From Exiguobacterium sp. AM39-5BH (lineage in GTDB: Bacteria > Bacillota > Bacilli > Exiguobacteriales > Exiguobacteriaceae): 64,000 nucleotides of DNA. Below, in pieces: positions 16,771 to 26,112 of the stretch; positions within the stretch are counted from its first letter, which is position 1; each line of letters opens with the position of its first letter. Both the position numbers and the translations under genes were made by a program. Under the pieces are notes generated by a model. The model was not told the origin of the DNA. It did no database searches and saw nothing but the letters and a program-made list of their open reading frames with translations. The DNA is taken from the NCBI RefSeq assembly GCF_003467445.1, contig NZ_QSGS01000001.1, forward strand, positions 496,001 through 560,000, given 5' to 3'.

Positions 16771-17413
16771 TGATTTGTAACGTATGGCCATATTGTTTCA
16801 ACCAGGCCATCGCGCCCGCGACGTCCGGATAGACCGATGCCAATGTCGACCAGAACCCTTTCGAGTGGTCGAAATGGACGAGATGGGCCCATTCGTGGGC
16901 GATGACATAGTCCATAACCTCCCGGGGGGCAAGCATGAGCCGGACGTTGATGGAAATCGTCCCGGTCGAACTGCATGACCCCCAGCGCGTCTTTTGGTGG
17001 CCAATTCGGATTCGGCTCGCCTTCACACCGAGCAGCCGTTCATAGTACGGAGCGCTTTCGGTGACGTAGGTGAGGGCCCGCTCGCGGAGCCAAGCCTCAT
17101 ACGCTTTCCGAAGCGATGAGTCGTCCCACGCAGCGGGACAGTGAAAATTTTCGCCGTCGAAACGGAACCTTGTCTCGGTATTACGTTTGACGAGCGGGAA
17201 CGTCTCCCCATGTAGGTTCAACCTGTCGTCGGGCAAGGCGTCACGCTTAGGTAGTGCGGCGAGGCGTTCCGCGATCCAGTCGGCATGATCCGTTAAAATC
17301 GTCTCGACGACCCGGTTCGGGAGTCGCGCTGGAATCCGCAGCTCGATCCCGTCCGGTGTCACGAAGAAAGCTACCCGCTTGCGGCGTTTATGGCGGATGA
17401 CGGTCACGGTCAT
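16757..17413 (-). CDS. YgjP-like zinc metallopeptidase-domain protein (DUF45)
   Basis: A 218-residue protein of the YgjP/WLM family related to M48 proteases. The zinc motif HEWAHLVHFDHSKGFW supplies HExxH plus a downstream histidine, and the family block GHQKTRWGSCSSTGTISIN precedes it. The start at 17413 is set by AAGGAGGTGAATCCG before ATG; the longer in-frame ATG at 17530 lacks one. No signal peptide is seen, so the protein is cytosolic. The physiological substrate is not known for most members. Confidence 0.85.
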   Translation of the reverse strand: MTVTVIRHKRRKRVAFFVTPDGIELRIPARLPNRVVETILTDHADWIAERLAALPKRDALPDDRLNLHGETFPLVKRNTETRFRFDGENFHCPAAWDDSSLRKAYEAWLRERALTYVTESAPYYERLLGVKASRIRIGHQKTRWGSCSSTGTISINVRLMLAPREVMDYVIAHEWAHLVHFDHSKGFWSTLASVYPDVAGAMAWLKQYGHTLQIKKPN

Positions 17414-17528
17414 CGGATTCACCTCCTTGAAGTATCTTGGACGATTATAGCCGACGTGTCCTGAATCCGCCATCGTTTGCGGACTCGGCCGTTCATTTTT
17501 TGTTACAGTAGGGGTAGGAGGGATGAAC

Positions 17529-18699
17529 ATGAAATCAATCTTACATCAATCGCTTGACCGGACGGGAACGGATTCAGTGAAATGGGACGGCCTCGACCGC
17601 TGGTTCCATTTGAAAGATGACGTCTTGCCGCTCTGGGTCGCAGACATCGATATCCGCACGGCACCGTCCATCTCAGAGGCGCTTACGGCCCGTGCCGCGA
17701 CAGGGGAGTTCGGGTACACGCTGTTCTCGAGAGACGCGCAGGCCGCCGTGAGTTCCTGGTATGAACGCCGTCACAAGCTCAAGGTCGATGCCGATCACGT
17801 CCTGTTCTCGAACGGCGTCGTGCCTGGATTGACACACATCGTCGAGGCGTTGACCGAGGAAGGGGATGGCATCGTCATCCAGTCACCCGTCTATCCACCG
17901 TTCCACGAACTGGTGACAGGGTTGAAACGTGAGCTACTGGACGCCCCGCTCCGTCAATCTGATGGCCGCTACGAGATGGACTTTGACGTGCTCGAGATAC
18001 AGATGCGCAAGGCGAAGCTGTTCTTGCTCTGCTCGCCGCATAACCCGGTCGGACGGGTATGGACCGAAGTCGAACTGAAGCAGGTCGTCGATTGGCACGT
18101 CGTCATGACGTCATCCTAGTTTCCGATGAGATTCATGCCGACTTGACCTATCCCTCTCGGCGGCATACCGCCTCAACCGTCTGGATGACGCCGTCATCAC
18201 GGTGAGTGCGCCGTCGAAGGCGTTTAATATCGCTGGACTGTTCTCTTCTTACATCATCTGTCCGGACGATGCGATGCGCAAACGGATCATCCAAGTTCAA
18301 AACAAACACCATGTGTTACCGACACCGTTCGCGAACACGGCCATCATTGCCGCCTACACGGATTCGCGCGCCGAGCGTTGGCTTGACCAATTGACGGCCG
18401 AACTCGAGGAGCAGGCGACGTATCTCGTCGAGCGGCTCCAGGAAGAACTACCACAATTGAAGACGTTCATGCCCGAGGCGAGTTATCTCCTCTGGATCGA
18501 CTTCGCGGGACTCGGTCTTGAACCGGAAGCGCGGAAGAAGTGGCTGCACGAGCAAGTCCGTCTGTTCTTGTCACCAGGCCTCCCGTTCGGTGCGTCAGGG
18601 ACGACGTTCGAACGGCTCAATTTCGGGACGGCACGACCAGTGCTTGACGAGGCACTCAAGCGCCTGACGGAACACGCCGCTGGAAAGGCGTTTGTATGA
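17529..18699 (+). pseudogene. patB: PatB/MalY-like cystathionine beta-lyase, frameshifted twice
   Basis: A fold-type I PLP enzyme that would cleave cystathionine or other cysteine conjugates at the C-S bond. The N-terminal two thirds (HLKDDVLPLWVADIDI, then CSPHNPVGRVW) end at a TAG at 18117. The frame is restored as RHDVILVSDEIHADLTY if one C is added near 18098, and again after about 18173 into VITVSAPSKAFNIAGLF, which carries the PLP lysine. The second break fits a 4-base loss at a CTCA repeat. Either the gene is dead or the sequence has errors; homology to PatB is clear in all three pieces. Confidence 0.75.
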
Positions 18700-18768
18700 A
18701 TCAAGAAACGGGAAAAATTTCACAATGAGACACAAAGCTGACATGGCAACGGAAAGCGAGTGAATGCG

Positions 18769-19979
18769 ATGGAGACGATCAATTGGAAAAAGAAGATGGA
18801 AGAACAACTGAGGCGTAGCGGATTCACGTTACAGGTCGAGAACATGGCCAACCTTGGTCTGACGGAGATTCATGCATCTTCGTCCCCGTTGATCTCGTAT
18901 CCGCTCCGGATTCGGCTGTATGTGCGCTTGGGATGGCTCATGTGCACCGTCGATGCGACCTCGGTCGACCGGAACGAGGACCATCCGCTGTTCGAGCGCA
19001 TGATCGCCGCCGTGTTCGAGCGCATCATCCGCCATCTGTATCACGCCTATGACTTCCATGTCTTGACGTACATCGGTAACACGGGAAACTATATCGCACC
19101 GAAAGAATCAGAAACGGGTGAAATTGTTCGATTGCTCGCACAGATCTGGAATGACCGATCATTTCTTCACCTAGAGACATACGAAGAATATCCCGCCCTT
19201 TACGTGACGCCGCCTTGGGCGCATCAAGCCTACGCGTTCGAGAGCACGGATGACGAATGGATCATCTATGCGGGTCGGAGCGGTCGCCCGGCCACAGATT
19301 ATCGGGCGGACGGGACCGAAATCAAACCACATCGCCTGGCTGAAGGAGACCTTTTTTTCCCGGTTCATCGTATCCAAAAGGGCCGTGGCACGCTCGCGCT
19401 CGCCGAATGGTTACGGCTCGAGCGTCGAGAGGTCGAGGATTTCATGATCGCCTTCATGAAGACGATCCAAAAGTTCGATCCAGCCTCGGATTTTCTTGGG
19501 GTGGGGTGGACACGTTCTTTCACGGGGTACCGGTCGAGCCATACGCGCAAGTACTCCGGCTGGAGAGCGGGAAACGACGTTATCGGGTCATGAACAACTC
19601 GGCGAAGCGATTGTTCGCGGTGGCTGACGATCCTCTCGATTGTTTGAAAGAAGTCGAACAGACGTTACGGACGGTCCGATTACCGGAACAACGCGTCTCG
19701 GCACTCGGGCAGCTCGTCATGGGCATTTGGCAACAGTTCGAAGCCGACGAGACGACATATATCCAGGAAGTCGCCTATCGCGGCATCTCGCAGTTCCAAA
19801 TCGAAGAAAAAATCGGTCATGCCTTGGCGAACCGGCAACGAATTCGCTGGATCGAGAAGGCCGACCCTCGCCAGTCTGTCATCGAATTCGCCCATCTGCG
19901 GATTTCATTCCCGAAACGACCACCCGGTATCGTCACCGTCGAACCGGTCGAATCTTCTTATGAGAGAGGTGCGCTATGA
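18769..19979 (+). pseudogene. Conserved hypothetical protein, frameshifted
   Basis: Two overlapping frames read as one protein of about 403 residues: the first ends at 19593 in low-complexity sequence after KTIQKFDPASDFL, and the second continues as WGGVDTFFHGVPVEPYAQVL to 19979. One base missing from the G-rich run TTCTTGGGGTGGGGTGG near 19500 explains the break. The protein is cytosolic, without a recognised domain. It overlaps the next gene by 4 bases (ATGA), suggesting a two-gene operon. Confidence 0.55.
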
Positions 19980-21112
19980 GAATCGTTGATGCACGTGCCA
20001 TGTCAATCAGCCATGAGGACTTGATCGCGGTCACCGAGACGTCCGTCTATTACCGCGAAAAGTCGAGTGAGACAAGTTTCTCGATCTTCCGCTATGACGA
20101 AGAAGACGGTTCCGTCACTCCGGTCGGCCGTCGTGTGTATGAAGACTACGGGATCTCGAAGCTGTTCGTCAGTAAGGACCGCGTCTATTTCTTGAACGAG
20201 ACACCGGACCGGACCGGGGTCGTCCGAACGGAACTGATCGCCTTCGATTACCGCTCTGGACAGGAGGTTGTGCTCGCGACATTCGAGAAGCGAGGCAACA
20301 GCACGCTCTATTGGGTACTCGTCGATCGTTACTTCCTGTTCTTGACGAGTTTCGGGGATGCGGACGAGGCATGGTTGTATGATGCCGAGACGTCGTTCCA
20401 AGAACGGATCCGTGATGAACGGCTCGTCGGCCATGCCGGTAAGTTCCGCGAGCTGTATCTGTTCACGACCGAGCTGGACGGGGTTCCTTATATCGTATGT
20501 AACGCCCGATTGGACGAGTTCGCCTATTACGAGGCGCTCGAGGACGGACGGGTCTCGCCAGACGATGCGATCGACCACTCCGAAGCGATCCTCATCTGTT
20601 CGCTCGACGAGGCGGTCGAGGCTATCCGGGACCGAAAAGGGGAGATTCCGTTCGAGGACTTGATTCGGCTCCATGGGGAAGGGGACACGGTCCAATATCT
20701 CGGGGAACGGGACGCGAAACTGCGGTTCTCTGCGTTCGTCGATGCAGCGAATGAGGAGACGATTTATGAGTTGGCGGCACCGGACGTGCTCCGGGAGGTC
20801 ACGGTCGTCGACTGGGGGGCTTATAAACCGATCGACTTCACGTATGATGATGTCAGTTCGACGGTCTTTATCAAAGTCGAGGAATCAGAAGATCACACCG
20901 AACTGATTGACGCGACGACCGGTGCCCGCTTCCTCGATACGGCTCCGTTCGAGCGCGTACTCGCTTCGACCTATTTCATCCATGAATCGGCTGAAGGAGG
21001 GGGCGGCGTGAGCATCTTCAACCTCGAGACGAACGAACGTCAAACGTTCGAGGACGCCTACTATACAGTGCTCGATGAGACGATTGTCATCCTCTCGACA
21101 AAACAGTTATGA
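19976..21112 (+). CDS. Hypothetical protein with repetitive beta-strand pattern
   Basis: A 378-residue soluble, acidic protein with no signal peptide or membrane segment. Alternating short hydrophobic strands with aromatic residues (VYFLNETPD, YWVLVDRYFLFLTS, WLYDAETS, VFIKVEESEDH) suggest a beta-propeller-like fold, which is an inference. It is coupled by a 4-base overlap to the preceding frameshifted gene, and the pair ends at a terminator. No function can be assigned. Confidence 0.65.
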   Translation: MRIVDARAMSISHEDLIAVTETSVYYREKSSETSFSIFRYDEEDGSVTPVGRRVYEDYGISKLFVSKDRVYFLNETPDRTGVVRTELIAFDYRSGQEVVLATFEKRGNSTLYWVLVDRYFLFLTSFGDADEAWLYDAETSFQERIRDERLVGHAGKFRELYLFTTELDGVPYIVCNARLDEFAYYEALEDGRVSPDDAIDHSEAILICSLDEAVEAIRDRKGEIPFEDLIRLHGEGDTVQYLGERDAKLRFSAFVDAANEETIYELAAPDVLREVTVVDWGAYKPIDFTYDDVSSTVFIKVEESEDHTELIDATTGARFLDTAPFERVLASTYFIHESAEGGGGVSIFNLETNERQTFEDAYYTVLDETIVILSTKQL

Positions 21113-21119
21113 CAAAAAT

Positions 21120-21156
21120 ACCCGAGCCTATCCTGTTGATAGATTCGGGTGTTTTA
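21120..21156 (+). terminator. Intrinsic terminator of the two-gene unknown operon
   Basis: ACCCGA / TCGGGT stem with inner CTATC/GATAG, followed by GTTTTA. Confidence 0.65.
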
Positions 21157-21159
21157 GCT

Positions 21160-21191
21160 TGGTTTACATAATAAGTTATCGTAAACCGGTT
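21160..21191. repeat. dif-like repeat, copy A
   Basis: This 32-bp sequence matches copy B (23464-23495) at 28 of 32 positions in the same orientation. Its reverse strand contains TTATGTAAACC, close to the XerD half-site TTATGTAAACT of the B. subtilis dif site, after a 6-base spacer and a weaker partner arm. It overlaps the last codons and stop of the recombinase gene. Confidence 0.6.
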
Positions 21192-22186
21192 AGCGCTTGT
21201 TTTTTCTTCTCGTCACCGATATGGGCATATACTTGCGTCGTCGCCACCGACTCGTGTCCGAGCAGTTGTTGGATCGTTAAGACGTCGACCCCGCTCATGG
21301 CGAGACGAGAGGCGAACGTGTGTCGCAATTTATGCGGCGTGACCTGCTTGTGCGTCAAAAATGGCAGATATGGCTTCAGGCGGTCGATGTGCCCTTTCAA
21401 CGCATGCTGCACCGTGCGGACCGAGATTCGTTTGCCTTTCTCGGAGCAGAACAAGGGACCTGCGCCTTGACCACGATATCCGTCAAGGAGCGGCTCGAGC
21501 GGGGAGGCGATCGGGATGACGCGTTCCTTGTTCCCTTTCCCGATGACACGGATTGTCACGTTTTCTCGGTCGATGTCGTTCCAATCAAGGCCGACAAGTT
21601 CAGAGACACGCATCCCGGTCAACCCGAGCAGTTGGATCATCAGGAAGTCCCGGTCCCGATTGCGTTCGTACCAGCTCGCTTCGCGGTCGGACATGCCGAC
21701 GTTGCTGCGGACGAGCGTCGAGAAGTCGAGCCATTCCTGTTCGGTCAAATAGACCGGGTTGCGCTTGGCGCGCTTCGGTCGCTCGACGGCCTGGAACGGG
21801 TTGTGCGCCGTGATGCCCGTCTCGATCAGATGGTTGAACAACGACTGCATCGATGACAGTTTGCGGTTGATCACGCTCGGTGCGTTGTCGAGCTCGAGGG
21901 CGAGGTACGTCGCGTACGCCTCGGCCCCGGCATGGTCGAACTCGACGAACGATTCGATTTCGACCGATGACGGGTCGACCTCGGATGCACTCGCGGTCTC
22001 GACCCAGCGGAAGAAATCCAAAAAATCATACAGATAGCGCTGCGCGGTCTGCTCCGAGTAGTGTTTGGCGGCCAAGTGGTTCAAGAACCGTTGGATGAAG
22101 CCCGGCATGCGCTCATAGCCATTCAAGTTGAAACGTCTCGCGTCGACTTTCGTCGGTGATTGGCCGAGCTGGCGGAATATACTCAA
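21176..22186 (-). CDS. XerS-like tyrosine site-specific recombinase
   Basis: A 336-residue tyrosine recombinase with all six catalytic residues visible: R193, K217, H285, R288, H311 and the nucleophile Y320. The N-terminal extension and MPGFIQRFLNHLAAKHYSEQ core-binding segment resemble XerS of streptococci more than the roughly 300-residue XerC/XerD. XerS works alone at a dif site next to its own gene. Here one dif-like repeat overlaps the gene's 3' end and another lies 2.3 kb away past the diguanylate cyclase gene. The ATG is at 22186, with AGCGAGGAGCG upstream. No phage genes are nearby. Confidence 0.85.
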   Translation of the reverse strand: MSIFRQLGQSPTKVDARRFNLNGYERMPGFIQRFLNHLAAKHYSEQTAQRYLYDFLDFFRWVETASASEVDPSSVEIESFVEFDHAGAEAYATYLALELDNAPSVINRKLSSMQSLFNHLIETGITAHNPFQAVERPKRAKRNPVYLTEQEWLDFSTLVRSNVGMSDREASWYERNRDRDFLMIQLLGLTGMRVSELVGLDWNDIDRENVTIRVIGKGNKERVIPIASPLEPLLDGYRGQGAGPLFCSEKGKRISVRTVQHALKGHIDRLKPYLPFLTHKQVTPHKLRHTFASRLAMSGVDVLTIQQLLGHESVATTQVYAHIGDEKKKQALTGLR

Positions 22187-22201
22187 AAAATCGCTCCTCG
22201 C

Positions 22202-23257
22202 TTAATGATGGATTGACGTGACGATGCGGTCTTTCCCGGCCTGTTTCCCGGCCCGGAGCCGGTCGTCCGCCTCTTTGACGAGCGTGTCGACAGGCTTGAA
22301 TCCACGGTGTGTCGTGACACCGAATGTCATTGTCACGCTGAGCCGTCGTCCCTCATAAATCGTCTCGAGAGATTTGATTTGCTGTCTCAGGTGGTCGATT
22401 GCTTGCGCCGCCTCGTCCTCTGACTGGTTCGTCAAGAACAAGAGGAACTCCTCGCCGCCCCAACGGACGGCAATGCCGTCGGTCCGCGTGAGCGCAGAGG
22501 CGACTTGTTTGAGCACGAGGTCGCCGCAGTCGTGGCCATGCCGTTCATTGAACGACTTGAAATGGTCGATGTCGGCCAAGACGACCGCATACGGGCGTCC
22601 CGACAAGACCGCTTCACGGATCGCCTCTTCGATTAAACGGTATCCGGTCGTACGATTATAGAGGCCGGTCAGACCGTCCCGCGAGGCGAGGGTATGTAGC
22701 CGTTCGTTCGTCTGTTCGAGTTCGGACGTCACCTCGACGACCGCCCCTTCGAAGATGAATGACAGCCCGGCGATCAAGGCGATGGTCGCGAGTAAACATG
22801 TCACCCCGATGACTTGCTCGAGGGTCGGGCCGAGCGGCGATGTCCCGTCCGTCACGTTCACATATAAATAGCCATAGATTCCCATGGCGAGCATCGTCGA
22901 GGCGATTCGGATGGCCCGGCTCACGTTCGGCATGAAGAACACGCCATAGGCGACCGTGAGGATGAAGTAGTGGACGTTCGCGCCCCAGCCGAGGACGATT
23001 GTCGAGATGATGGCGTTATAGACGACCTCGACGAAGAGACCGATGAAGAACGTCCGATAATATCGTTTATGTACAAAATAAAAAGACAATGTGTAATAGA
23101 GAACGCTGAGTACGTTCGACCAGGCAAGGACGGTTACGTCAAGTCGCCAAAACGTGATCAAGAACACGACATGGATGAGCCAAGCGAACACGTTCCCATA
23201 AAAAGTGATGCGGTAATTATATAGTGTACCGCGACGTTCCTCATAGGCTGTTCCCAC
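22202..23257 (-). CDS. Membrane diguanylate cyclase (GGDEF domain)
   Basis: A 351-residue inner-membrane protein that would make cyclic di-GMP from two GTP. Residues 15-170 hold about six hydrophobic helices; the GGDEF domain begins at RDGLTGLYNR near 193 and has an intact GGEEF active site at 267-271. The product-inhibition RxxD I-site is not conserved (RTDG at that position). The start is GTG at 23257 with AAGGAGGTG upstream. It lies 15 bases upstream of the recombinase gene on the same strand, likely one transcript, inside the two dif-like repeats. Confidence 0.88.
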   Translation of the reverse strand: MGTAYEERRGTLYNYRITFYGNVFAWLIHVVFLITFWRLDVTVLAWSNVLSVLYYTLSFYFVHKRYYRTFFIGLFVEVVYNAIISTIVLGWGANVHYFILTVAYGVFFMPNVSRAIRIASTMLAMGIYGYLYVNVTDGTSPLGPTLEQVIGVTCLLATIALIAGLSFIFEGAVVEVTSELEQTNERLHTLASRDGLTGLYNRTTGYRLIEEAIREAVLSGRPYAVVLADIDHFKSFNERHGHDCGDLVLKQVASALTRTDGIAVRWGGEEFLLFLTNQSEDEAAQAIDHLRQQIKSLETIYEGRRLSVTMTFGVTTHRGFKPVDTLVKEADDRLRAGKQAGKDRIVTSIHH

Positions 23258-23366
23258 GCGAACACCTCCTTTTTTCAGTATACCGAACCCATCCTCATTT
23301 GCCCATGCCTATCCAACAATCGATTAAAATTGACACGCACAAACGCCTTTAAATCGCACTTATAGT

Positions 23367-23390
23367 TGCGTGAAATAGATATTTCACGCA
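23367..23390. promoter_or_regulatory. 11-2-11 inverted repeat upstream of the GGDEF gene
   Basis: Perfect arms TGCGTGAAATA and TATTTCACGCA flank GA, about 110 bases before the GGDEF start. The 23258-23609 gap otherwise contains only the dif-like repeat and a promoter. The half-sequence TGCGTGAAATAT recurs at 5441-5452 inside the MFS leader promoter. It looks like an operator. Confidence 0.45.
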
Positions 23391-23463
23391 ACGTTCGTTC
23401 AGACATCATTTTTACGCGAGACACACATCGACCTGACAAATGGTTGAATAACGTCATATAAAC

Positions 23464-23495
23464 TGGTTTACATAATTAGTTATGGTGAACCGATT
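23464..23495. repeat. dif-like repeat, copy B
   Basis: Direct repeat of 21160-21191 with four mismatches. The reverse strand again carries TTATGTAAACC with a one-base difference in the 6-base spacer. The two copies bracket the recombinase and diguanylate cyclase genes. Confidence 0.6.
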
Positions 23496-23550
23496 GATTT
23501 GTTTTAAAAATTTGAAAGAGTTACAGTTGTATGATAAAAGAAAATAAAGC

Positions 23551-23580
23551 TTGAAACGGTGATTCAGGTAAAGGTACACT
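23551..23580 (+). promoter_or_regulatory. Candidate promoter of the CoA-binding protein gene
   Basis: TTGAAA at 23551 and TACACT at 23575 with an 18-base spacer, 30 bases before the start codon. Confidence 0.45.
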
Positions 23581-23609
23581 GAGAACGTAAACAAAAGGGG
23601 GATTTCAGG

Positions 23610-24014
23610 ATGGACGATCAACGTTTGAAACAATGGCTCACCGAGGCGAAGACGATTGCTGTCGTCGGCGTGTCAGCGAACCCGAACAAGACCGCGAACC
23701 AAATCGCAGATTATTTGATCTTGCAAGGTTACACAGTCATCCCTGTCAATCCGACGCTCGAGACGTGGAACGGACGCAAAGTCTATCCGTCGGTCGAGAG
23801 CATCCCGGGACGCGTCGATATCGTTGACGTCTTCCGACGCAATGAGTATTTGGCCGGCGTGGCCGAAGATGCCGTCCGACATGGGGATGTCGGTCTCGTC
23901 TTTAACCAGCTCGGGCTCACCAGCCCGGACGCCGAGCGGATCGCTCGCGATGCCGGACTCGACTACATCGAAAATCGATGCATCTATGTCGAGCACGCCC
24001 GCCTTCTCGGTTAA
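23610..24014 (+). CDS. CoA-binding domain protein (YneT-like)
   Basis: A 134-residue single-domain protein of the CoA_binding_2 family (Rossmann-like): KTIAVVGVSANPNKTANQIADYL at the N-terminus, the VIPVNP segment and a C-terminal NRCIYVEHARL. Members bind CoA but have no settled role. Its place directly before parE-parC matches the Bacillus subtilis yneT-parE-parC order and supports both identity and lineage. AAAGGGGG precedes the ATG. It has its own promoter and terminator, so it is probably not co-transcribed with parE. Confidence 0.88.
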   Translation: MDDQRLKQWLTEAKTIAVVGVSANPNKTANQIADYLILQGYTVIPVNPTLETWNGRKVYPSVESIPGRVDIVDVFRRNEYLAGVAEDAVRHGDVGLVFNQLGLTSPDAERIARDAGLDYIENRCIYVEHARLLG

Positions 24015-24044
24015 GACCTACCTCCTTGGTAGGTCTCCTTTTTT
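24014..24044 (+). terminator. Intrinsic terminator before parE
   Basis: Perfect GACCTACC / GGTAGGTC stem with a TCCTT loop, followed by CCTTTTTT. Confidence 0.85.
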
Positions 24045-24070
24045 CACGAGCCCAGCTCGCGAAGGGAGGC

Positions 24071-24099
24071 TTGCCAGAACTTAAAAACAGCTATACAAT
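24071..24099 (+). promoter_or_regulatory. Sigma-A-type promoter of parE-parC
   Basis: TTGCCA at 24071 and TACAAT at 24094 with an ideal 17-base spacer, 44 bases before the parE ATG. Confidence 0.65.
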
Positions 24100-24142
24100 A
24101 GGGTAGAAAAACGAACGTGTGTTCGAAATTGAGGTGACGAAG

Positions 24143-26110
24143 ATGTCAACAGACTTATTTAACTACAATGAAGACGCCATCCAGGTGCTCGAAGGACTGA
24201 CTGCCGTCCGGAAACGTCCGGGGATGTACATCGGTTCGACCGACCATCGCGGTTTGCACCATCTCGTCTATGAGATCGTCGATAACGCGATCGACGAGGC
24301 GCTCGCCGGATTCGGTGGCCAAATCGACGTGACGATCCATAAAGATGACGCCATCACGGTACGTGACCACGGGCGCGGCATGCCGACGGGGATGCACGCT
24401 TCCGGGAAGCCGACGCCAGAGGTCATCTTCACGGTGCTCCACGCCGGCGGTAAGTTCGGCCAAGGCGGCTATAAGACGTCGGGTGGACTCCACGGGGTCG
24501 GCGCCTCGGTCGTGAACGCACTCTCGAGCAAGGTCGTCGTCACGATTTATCGCGATGGCAAAGTGTTCGAGCAGACGTTTGCCGACGGCGGGATCCCACA
24601 GACGACGCTCCTCGAGACCGGAAAGACGCGTCAGACGGGGACGAGCGTCACCTTCAAGCCGGACGCCTCGATCTTCTCGACGACGACATATAACTACGAT
24701 ACGCTCGCCGAACGGCTCCGTGAATCGGCATTCTTGTTGAAAGGATTGACGATCACGTTGACGGACGAGCGTTCGGATAAAGAAGAGACGTTCCATTACG
24801 AGGAAGGGATCGCCGAGTTCGTCCAATATTTGAACGACGACAAGGCGACGCTTCATCCGATCGTCTACTTCGAAGGGACGGAGAACGATATCGAGCTCGA
24901 GCTCGCCTTCCAGTTCACGGACGCCTATTCTGAGAACGTCCTCTCGTTCGTCAACAACGTCCGGACTCGTGACGGCGGCACGCACGAGGTCGGCGCCAAG
25001 ACGGCGATGACCCGTATCGTGAATGAATACGCCCGTAAGAACGGATTGTTGAAAGAAAAAGACAAGAACCTTGACGGCGGTGACGTCCGCGAAGGCTTGA
25101 CGCTCATCGTCTCGGTACGGATTCCGGAAGAGTTCCTCCAGTTCGAGGGGCAGACGAAATCGAAACTCGGTTCGCCCGAGGCCCGTACGAGCGCTGATGG
25201 TGTCATGGCGAAACAACTGACGATCTTCCTCGAGGAGAACCCGCAGATGGCGACGATGCTCATCAAGAAGGCGATTCGTGCCGCCCAGGCCCGTGAAGCC
25301 GCCCGGAAAGCCCGGGAAGAGGCGCGCAACGGCAAGAAGAAGAAACGTACGAGCATCTTGAACGGGAAACTGACTCCGGCGACGTCGAAAAACGCCGCCA
25401 AGAACGAACTGTTCCTCGTCGAGGGTGACTCGGCCGGCGGTTCGGCCAAACAGGGTCGCGACCGGACATTTCAGGCCATCCTGCCGCTGCGCGGGAAGGT
25501 CATCAACTCGGAGAAGTCGAAACTTCAGGACATTATGAAGAACGAGGAGATCAACACGATCATCCACGCGATCGGGGCCGGGGTCGGCCACGACTTTGAC
25601 CTCGAGGACTGCAATTTCGACAAAATCATCATCATGACCGATGCCGATACGGACGGGGCCCACATCCAAGTGCTCTTGTTGACGTTCTTCTTCCGCTATA
25701 TGCGTCCGCTTGTCGAGGCCGGCAAAGTGTTCGTCGCCTTGCCGCCGCTCTATCGCATCTCGAAAGGGAAAGGCAAATCGGAACAGTTCGAGTACGCCTG
25801 GGATGAAGAGGCGCTCGAGAAGTTCGTCAAAGTGTACAAGAAGGGCTATATCATCCAGCGCTACAAAGGTCTTGGTGAGATGAACGCCGACCAGCTGTGG
25901 GAGACGACGATGAACCCGGACACACGGACGCTCATCCGCGTCACGGTCGACGATGCTGCCGTCGCCGACAAGCGTGTCTCGGTGCTCATGGGAGACAATG
26001 TCTCCCATCGCCGGGAGTGGATCGAGGAGAACGTCGCCTTCGGCCTCCAGGAAGATGATTCGATCATCGCCAACGAACACGTGACTAAAGCGATTGAGGA
26101 AGTGATGTAA
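24143..26110 (+). CDS. parE: DNA topoisomerase IV subunit B
   Basis: The 655-residue ATPase subunit of topoisomerase IV, which decatenates daughter chromosomes. The GHKL ATPase motifs are complete: [22 protein letters not shown] and [14 protein letters not shown]. The TOPRIM domain has [15 protein letters not shown] and DADTDGAHI, and the C-terminus has [19 protein letters not shown]. The length and sequence favour ParE over GyrB. The ATG at 24143 is chosen because TTGAGGTGA sits upstream; an in-frame GTG at 24119 has no site. parC follows 2 bases after the stop. Confidence 0.97.
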   Translation: MSTDLFNYNEDAIQVLEGLTAVRKRPGMYIGSTDHRGLHHLVYEIVDNAIDEALAGFGGQIDVTIHKDDAITVRDHGRGMPTGMHASGKPTPEVIFTVLHAGGKFGQGGYKTSGGLHGVGASVVNALSSKVVVTIYRDGKVFEQTFADGGIPQTTLLETGKTRQTGTSVTFKPDASIFSTTTYNYDTLAERLRESAFLLKGLTITLTDERSDKEETFHYEEGIAEFVQYLNDDKATLHPIVYFEGTENDIELELAFQFTDAYSENVLSFVNNVRTRDGGTHEVGAKTAMTRIVNEYARKNGLLKEKDKNLDGGDVREGLTLIVSVRIPEEFLQFEGQTKSKLGSPEARTSADGVMAKQLTIFLEENPQMATMLIKKAIRAAQAREAARKAREEARNGKKKKRTSILNGKLTPATSKNAAKNELFLVEGDSAGGSAKQGRDRTFQAILPLRGKVINSEKSKLQDIMKNEEINTIIHAIGAGVGHDFDLEDCNFDKIIIMTDADTDGAHIQVLLLTFFFRYMRPLVEAGKVFVALPPLYRISKGKGKSEQFEYAWDEEALEKFVKVYKKGYIIQRYKGLGEMNADQLWETTMNPDTRTLIRVTVDDAAVADKRVSVLMGDNVSHRREWIEENVAFGLQEDDSIIANEHVTKAIEEVM

Positions 26111-26112
26111 CG

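Noticed and set aside
21176-23257. Prophage or classical integrative element around the recombinase
   Set aside because: There are no phage structural, excisionase or replication genes and no tRNA target; the dif-like interpretation fits better.
23275-23457. 60-codon ORF on the minus strand between the GGDEF and CoA-binding genes
   Set aside because: No ribosome site, no recognisable protein pattern, and it overlaps the dyad; more likely chance.
24155-26080. 641-codon open frame antisense to parE
   Set aside because: It is the shadow of parE in codon-biased DNA: no ribosome site, arginine- and aspartate-rich low-complexity product, and perfect ParE motifs on the other strand.
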